From positions 62,001 to 126,000 of the forward strand of contig JAPEHQ010000022.1 in NCBI GenBank assembly GCA_027405735.1: a stretch of 64,000 nt of DNA. Direction: 5' to 3'. Each line of letters opens with the position of its first letter. Within the stretch, counting starts at the first letter, position 1. The DNA is from Mucor racemosus (lineage: Eukaryota; Mucoromycota; Mucoromycetes; Mucorales; Mucoraceae). The notes under the pieces are model-generated. The model was not told where the DNA came from, made no database searches, and saw only the letters and a program-made list of their open reading frames with translations. Shown piece by piece: positions 58,059 through 64,000 of the stretch. The position numbers and the translations under genes were made by a program.

Positions 58059-60814
58059 ATGCATTGCACACATGATGATTTAACATCTCAAGGCTCTTTA
58101 TCGTCTTCATCAACACAATATACATTAAATCAAGTTTTATCAAACCCAAAATTATTATGCGCATTTGAATGTTTCCTTCGTCAAACATGGTCTCATGAAA
58201 ATTTATTATTTATCGAGGCAATGACACAATTAAAGCATGAAACAGATGGAAAAGAAGTTGAAATTGCACTTCACAGAATTTACAAGACATTTCTTGCTAG
58301 AGGATCACCGCTAGAATTAAGTGTAAATACACAAGATCGAGTTAGAGAAGATATTCGATCATTAGAATGGGCTATAGTTGATAGAATTGATGCTGTCACT
58401 ATTTTAGAGGAAACAGAAGCACAAGTTATTGACATGCTGGTATTACATTATATCCAAATTTAGTCTTTTTTTGTGGAATACTAAAAGTATTATTAATAGA
58501 AATCTAAATTGGCCGAATTTATTCAGACAATGGATCTTCCAACTGGGTAAGATAGTTACACCATCACGCTACATCTCGTGCTCTGTTTTTTTCGTATTGT
58601 GATATTAATACCATCTTATCATGTAGAGATGTGAGTCCAACAAACATCACAAATCATCAAATTAGCGTTGTCATTATTGGTGGTGGATTTACTGTATGTT
58701 TCAAAAAATATAGTCAAAATACACATGGCTAACATTTGAATTACTTTAGGGATTCACTGTTGCTTCAATTCTTGATCAAATGCCACGTTTTTATGTTACA
58801 TTAATCGATACAAAAGGTACTTCAGAGATTACAAAGTATTAATATATTTTAATAATAATCATACTATATAATTTTTTAGATTCATTTGAATACACACCCG
58901 GCATTGTCAAGAAAATTATAAACCCTGAACAAACTAGTTCCCTTAGAGTTCGTCATGATGCCTACGTTAAAAACGGTAGAGTCATAATTGGTTATGCTGA
59001 AGACCTTGCCAATAGTGGTAAATCTGTTACAGTTAATAATGAAGTGGTATGTTTATATTCCATGTTAAATATAGTATGACATAATGTTAAATTCTATTAT
59101 AAAGATATTTTTTGATTACCTCGTTGTAGCCACGGGCAGTGCCTACTCATCTAAACTCAAATCAAATGATACTTCTTCACTGTATCGTATGTCTGGTTTA
59201 GAAGAATCTTATTTAGAACTTTTGAAAGCTCGTAAAGTTTTAATCGTTGGTGGTGGCCTTGTTGGTTGTGAGCTTGCTTCCGAAATATCTCAACATAGAT
59301 TCCCCGGTGCCTATCCAAAGAAAGATGTTACTCTTATAGATTCTCATACAAATGTTGTTAATCGAAGTGATCCTCGTCAGCAAACTGTTGCTGCTAAATA
59401 TCTTAAAGACCTAGGTGTCAAAATCATTTGTAATGAAAAAATTATTGATTTTGATTCCTCAAATGAGAATGTTTATCTTGGTACAAGTGGCCGAGTCTAT
59501 TCTGGCTTTGACAAAGTCTTTATTGCAACTGGTACTCGCCCAAATAGTAACTTGTTTACTTCAAGCGTTACCGATAATTCTTTAGATAATTGTCTCGATT
59601 CTTGGGGCCGCATTAAAGTTAAAGCTACTCTTCAAATAGATCACTATAAATATGAACATATCTTCGCCGGTGGAGATGTAACCAACGTGGTGGAAGAAAA
59701 AACTGGTTATGCTGCTACTATTTCCGGTGTTTGTATTGCTCGTAATATCTGTAGACTTGTTAAGGGAAAAGCGCCTCTTAAACAAGGTACTAAGGGTACT
59801 TTACCTGCTCCACATAAACCATTACATGGCATGTTAGAACAGGGCGGTATCGGAAAACGTAATGTATAATACATATTGAAATATCTATTGATCTTAACTC
59901 TAACCCTTCCAATTTTTTTTTTAAATTTAGAAAATCTCAACTCCATTAAGAAAAGGTTTTCATTCCTCAATCCCTCGTGGGCAGCGCTAAAATATTTTGA
60001 CGAACAACAGTTTTTGAAAATTGTACAAGGTCAGGGATCCATCAACTCATCTCAGGTCCTGGGCCGACTTCCAAGAAAACTCAATTTACCTATTCAAGCA
60101 CACCCACCACAATTACAGCATTCCCGACCAAAACCCCAAAATAGTAGTTCAGTGATGTCTCCTCCTCCATCTGTGCTAAGCAGAACAAGTTCTGCTACAG
60201 TTCATAGAAAACCAAGTACATCTTCAACTACAAATTATAGCAGTGTTACAAGTCTTAGACCTAGAAGTTCAAGTCAATCTCAACATCAGCTTTATACTAG
60301 TTCAAGAATAGATGCAATTAAACAACAGCCCAAATCATCTTCGAGTAGTAGCAATTTAAAGAATCGCTATGCTATTGTTCCTGAAAGACGTAATACACAT
60401 TCTCCTCAATCTAGCATCAGCAAAAGTCAAAGCACTAGTTCTATTACATCTGAAAATAATATAAAATCTTTAGAAGGCCTTTTATTTGAACATTTCACTT
60501 ATGGTGGCGAAGATATTCAATTATTTGCAAATACAAATCAACCTGTTAGTACTGCTAGTAGCCCTTATCCTGCTAGAGATTTAACTGCTACATCTCCTAC
60601 CGTATCAACTACAATGGAAAAAAGAGAATTGAGTACAAAGCGAGAATCACCACAACCCATGACATATGACAAAGATTTCCAATTGTCTCCTCCTCCTCCC
60701 AAAAGAAGAGCAAGCTTAACTACATCATTTGATTCCCTTTCATGTTATGATTCAAAGCAAGCTGTTAAATTAACAAGATCCCCTTCATTTTCTTCCATTA
60801 TTCAAAACATTTAG
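58059..60814 (+). CDS. RGS domain fused to FSP1/AIFM2-like oxidoreductase, Ser-rich tail
   Basis: Seven-exon model: 58059-58439, 58500-58546, 58627-58693, 58750-58816, 58880-59046, 59105-59858, 59931-60814, with every join in frame, 788 residues. Residues ~20-140 are an RGS domain (GTPase-activating for G-alpha): TLNQVLSNPKLLCAFECFL, HENLLFIEAM, then EAQVIDMLKSKLAEFIQT, completed by exon 2. Residues ~150-500 are a two-dinucleotide-fold FAD/NAD(P)H oxidoreductase of the AIF2/FSP1 class: VVIIGGGFTG, YLVVATGSAY, VLIVGGGLVGCELASEI, FIATGTRPNS, HIFAGGDVTN, and NPSWAALKYFDEQQF. A Ser/Pro-rich, probably disordered tail (~270 residues) ends the protein. Uncertainty: retaining intron 2 would end an RGS-only protein at 58,550, and ATG 58,524 in exon 2 could start the oxidoreductase alone. 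At exon 6 an alternative donor one base group later (59,868) would give a short end at 59,991. Confidence 0.65.
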
Positions 60815-61313
60815 ATATTTCTTATTTTAAACTTTTTATATATATGTCCATAATTTATTTAGAAACATGCCCCCCCCCTCATTCTCTTGTTCTCCGCTAC
60901 TCATTTGAACCCTTCCAATTTCCCCACTTTTTTTCTTATACTACTATTAATACCAACTTGTATACACACAACAATAGATGTGGCTACTATTTATTACTAT
61001 TATGATTTACGCTTAGACATCTTTTTTTCCCAAAAAAAAAATAATAAAACCATTTATTTCAAGATAATTTTTGCGCACAGAATGATTTGTAAATCTTGAT
61101 ATTACCTCCTCCAAATAAAGGATCTGAGATGAATTGACTACCGTATAACTTTTTTTGGTTTTTGCGAGGTTGACATTGTACAACAGTAACCGTAACATAC
61201 AACATTTCTAAGATGACCCGATCAGTTTAGCTATTATTGGCCGCTTATATAATTAACATCATGATATAATATTTTAATGAATGAAAAAATGTGGTACGAT
61301 TATTTCGACATCC

Positions 61314-61344
<31 letters not shown>

Positions 61345-63878
61345 CCCACCCTTAAAATTGCATGAGATAACAAACACAATTGCATATGATCTTTGCATGG
61401 AAAAATGCTTCTTTTTCTTGATACGGATTGTGTGGCAATTTCAAAAAAAAAAAAAAAAAAACTTTAAAAGAAATCATATACCATCATCTTGTTCATATAT
61501 GCAATGTATTTACAAAAGGTCAACTGCATCTCGCTTCAAATTTTACTTTTTTTTTCTTGGTGAAAGCAACTGAATTTGAGAGGTTTAGGGAATCCGATAG
61601 AAGATTTTGTCTCTTTAGTTTTGTATTTTTACAAATCAAGTAATACTTTAATTTGTTGTGTTCAATTTCATAAAAAGCTTGGGTCAATAGGTTACACTCA
61701 ATACGTGGGTTTCAGATTTATATATCCATTTTGTATTTTATCCATTTTGTATTTTATCCATTTTGTTGTATTTTACTTGGATGTTTTCCTTTATGAATAA
61801 TCTATTTTTTCGCATTGTAAATTTATGTTTAATCAAAAATAGAATATTAGAATGCTTTTTTTTAAATCTGAACATGTTGATTAGATTATAATATACCATT
61901 TTTAAATATCATTAAAATATTGAATAGTTGACATGAAGAAAACACATTATATGTAACATACGAAAAAAAAGGGCCGTTTTTCGTACAACATCGCCCCCCC
62001 CCCCTGTTTTTCTTCATCAAAAAAACACAAATGTTTCCTGATAAGGTAAACCAATGTACGGCATCTAGTACAAATATACACTTTCAGCTTTACAAGATGG
62101 GGCTCTGTGAAATTATAGCTATCCCCTTTGTCTTGTATGTAAATGTTTTATATTTTACTACATTTGTTAAATAAAATATTGAAAAAAAACATTGACATTT
62201 TAGAGACACAAAATAATATAATCTATCATTATACATTTAATAATAATCAGCTAAATTTAATTGCCAACTAATTTTAATCAAGCTCAAGTAATACGTTTCA
62301 CTGCTGACTCTTGATTGTTTGTTTGTATACTTTTGTAAAAGATAATCACCCTTTTTTCTAGTGATTATAGTAAGAAATGAGTTATTGTGTTCAACTTGGT
62401 TTATGGGGGAAACAATAATGGTAATCCACTCTAAATGTCTATCAAACATACATAAAATCTTTGGCCGCCAAGGCTTTCTTGCGTATAAACGATAAAAACA
62501 CATGTGATTTATTTAATAACCTTTTTTTATGTAACCCAAACCAACTGGAAATGCGGGAAAAACAAGGTTGATTTATTTATTTATATCAAATCAGTACCTC
62601 CATCTTTTATTTTCATAAACTCATTACAAAGATGAATTCCCTTTTCAATGTTGTGTATCGGTAGATTAATAAGGAAGAATAACCGAGAAAACAAATACAC
62701 AATTATTAATCCATCCTTTTTGAAATAATGTTTTCAATCTACTGTCATACATTGTGAGGTAATTAAGCTTAATCTATAGACTAACATTTAGGAAAACTAT
62801 ATGTTACTACTTGAGGATATCGATGAATCATTGCAAGTATTTCTAATGAAATACATAAACAATTTGCACCAATGTTGGTTGTATGTAAATGTTTGTTATA
62901 TTGAAAAACTGAATGTTCATACAAATACAGCCTGACTGAGCGTCAAATTTACCATTTTTGAACCCTCCATGGATTCCTTATGATTGGTCGACAAAATTAG
63001 AGATTTCACGAAAAAGTCGTGGTTCTCTACAAAAAACAGAGCCATTGTGGCGAATAAAGGCTCAAATCATAGATAATATATATCTCTATAACATGAAAAT
63101 TACAAATCATTTTTTAATTAGCAGCAGAATTGCCTATTGTCATAAAACGTTGTTTCAGTCATTTTGATTTAAAACATCTTTTTCTTAAAAACACCTGCAT
63201 AAGTTATGTACCATTTGATTTGCGGTTACAATATGCATAATTAACATTAGCTAAACTAATACTGTTGTATTATAAGTTTGTTAAGTAATTCACAAAAGTT
63301 TGAAATTTGATGGGAAATCGCTTTCAAAATGCGCAGATTTTTAATAAAATATTTCATTTTCCGCTCGTTTTTTTGTTTATGAAAATATCATAATATTATC
63401 AATTTGCAAACGATAAAAGCCAAAAAAAAAACATGAGATACTACAGATACAAAAATAATATTTGAATCTAATTTAAATAATTGATATTATTTGCATTTCA
63501 TGCCATTAAAATCCTTGAAAAGTTTCATTCGCGCATCGTCAAAGTTTAAGGCGGCAGTCAAATATTGGGGTTCTCTTTTATCACTGCATGAAATATCCTT
63601 CATTTACACCTTTTCAAACTGTCACAATAATATATACGCATGCTGCTTTTGGATGATGAAAGATAGAACGCAAGTACAATAAATACATATCAAACAGAAA
63701 TACATAATATCTTAATATGTGCATTTGAGAAATTATGAAATTTATGGATTTACATCCAATGCCTTTGTTCCACCATAAGTTGACGTAGGTTACTGTTGAT
63801 CAAAAGGTGTTAGAATAAATAAGGTTTAGAATCAAAATTTAACACAATCTTTCTTTCTTTTTTCATTTTATCGACATC
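60815..63878. other. Long intergenic region, no gene seen
   Basis: 3 kb of AT-rich DNA with long A tracts (61,314-61,342; 61,443-61,460), C runs (60,870-60,879; 61,993-62,003) and a short tandem repeat at 61,723-61,772. Short frames here are low-complexity or lack any recognised content. Confidence 0.55.
61723..61772 (+). repeat. ~16 bp tandem repeat, three units
   Basis: Three near-identical units of TATCCATTTTGTATTT in direct tandem, the last slightly altered. Seen directly. Confidence 0.85.
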
Positions 63879-64000
63879 ATGGACAGACTTCCAAAGGAGC
63901 TTTACGCGTTGATTTTTCAGTATTTGACGCAAAAACAAAAACTCGAATGTCTCTTGGTCAACAAATATTGGTACGAAAAAATTAAGCAATTAGGTGTTTT
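63879..64000 (+). CDS. F-box protein, 5' part only
   Basis: The ATG at 63,879 follows a T/C-rich leader and opens a frame that runs off the window end after 40 codons. It reads LPKELYALIFQYL, then LECLLVNKYWYEKI, a standard F-box (Skp1-binding, substrate adaptor of SCF ubiquitin ligases) at the extreme N-terminus. Fungal proteins of this layout often carry leucine-rich repeats afterwards, but none can be seen here. Confidence 0.8.
   Translation, partial: MDRLPKELYALIFQYLTQKQKLECLLVNKYWYEKIKQLGV

Noticed and set aside
58524..58550. Stop codon TAA right after exon 2 as a natural end of an RGS-only gene
   Set aside because: The GGGTAAGA context is a good donor and splicing there continues in frame into the oxidoreductase. 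Kept as the alternative model, not the main call.

Overview
The window is nuclear DNA of a fungus, very AT-rich, with compact genes split by short introns (about 50-90 bp, mostly GTAAGT...TAG). The gene set points to an early-diverging filamentous fungus, most likely Mucoromycota (Mucorales). It includes a fungal-type fused phosphofructokinase with a glyoxalase-like N-terminus, an ORT1-type ornithine carrier, a Hul4-type HECT ligase, TIM44, VPS23 and a 7TM protein with a long tail. The lineage is inferred from this combination and was not tested by any search. All exon boundaries were placed by eye from splice signals and frame continuity.

Left part (1-31.5 kb), ordinary genes. A questin-oxidase-like protein (+), a coiled-coil protein (-), a STE20/PAK-like kinase (-) with an apparent one-base frameshift, a DUF2461 protein (+) convergent with a shortened XPB-like helicase (-), a 7TM membrane protein (-), phosphofructokinase (-), a HECT E3 ligase (-) and a mitochondrial ornithine carrier (-). 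Copies of a decayed dispersed repeat lie between them (14.75-16.14 kb, 21.15-21.86 kb).

Middle part (31.7-51.2 kb), about 20 kb with no intact host gene. It is a nested repeat complex. From left to right it holds: a dispersed-repeat copy; a MITE-like element with ~65 bp inverted ends; a ~4.9 kb element with ~85 bp terminal inverted repeats; a ~3.7 kb segment that recurs in inverted orientation about 9 kb further on; a decayed Tc1-like transposon with ~220 bp inverted ends flanked by TA; and a 2.6 kb tandem array with a 21-bp period whose translation is a decayed heptapeptide repeat. Each inverted segment carries an element with inverted ends of about 0.9 kb, and those ends contain captured exons of a dynein-intermediate-chain-like gene.

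Right part (52-64 kb), genes again. ESCRT-I VPS23 (+), TIM44 (+), and a seven-exon model (+) in which an RGS domain is joined in frame to an FSP1/AIFM2-like FAD/NAD oxidoreductase and a Ser-rich tail. The window ends in the start of an F-box gene (+).

The genes do not form one pathway. The main points of interest are the RGS-oxidoreductase fusion model, the dynein-exon-carrying inverted elements, and the decayed heptad minisatellite.
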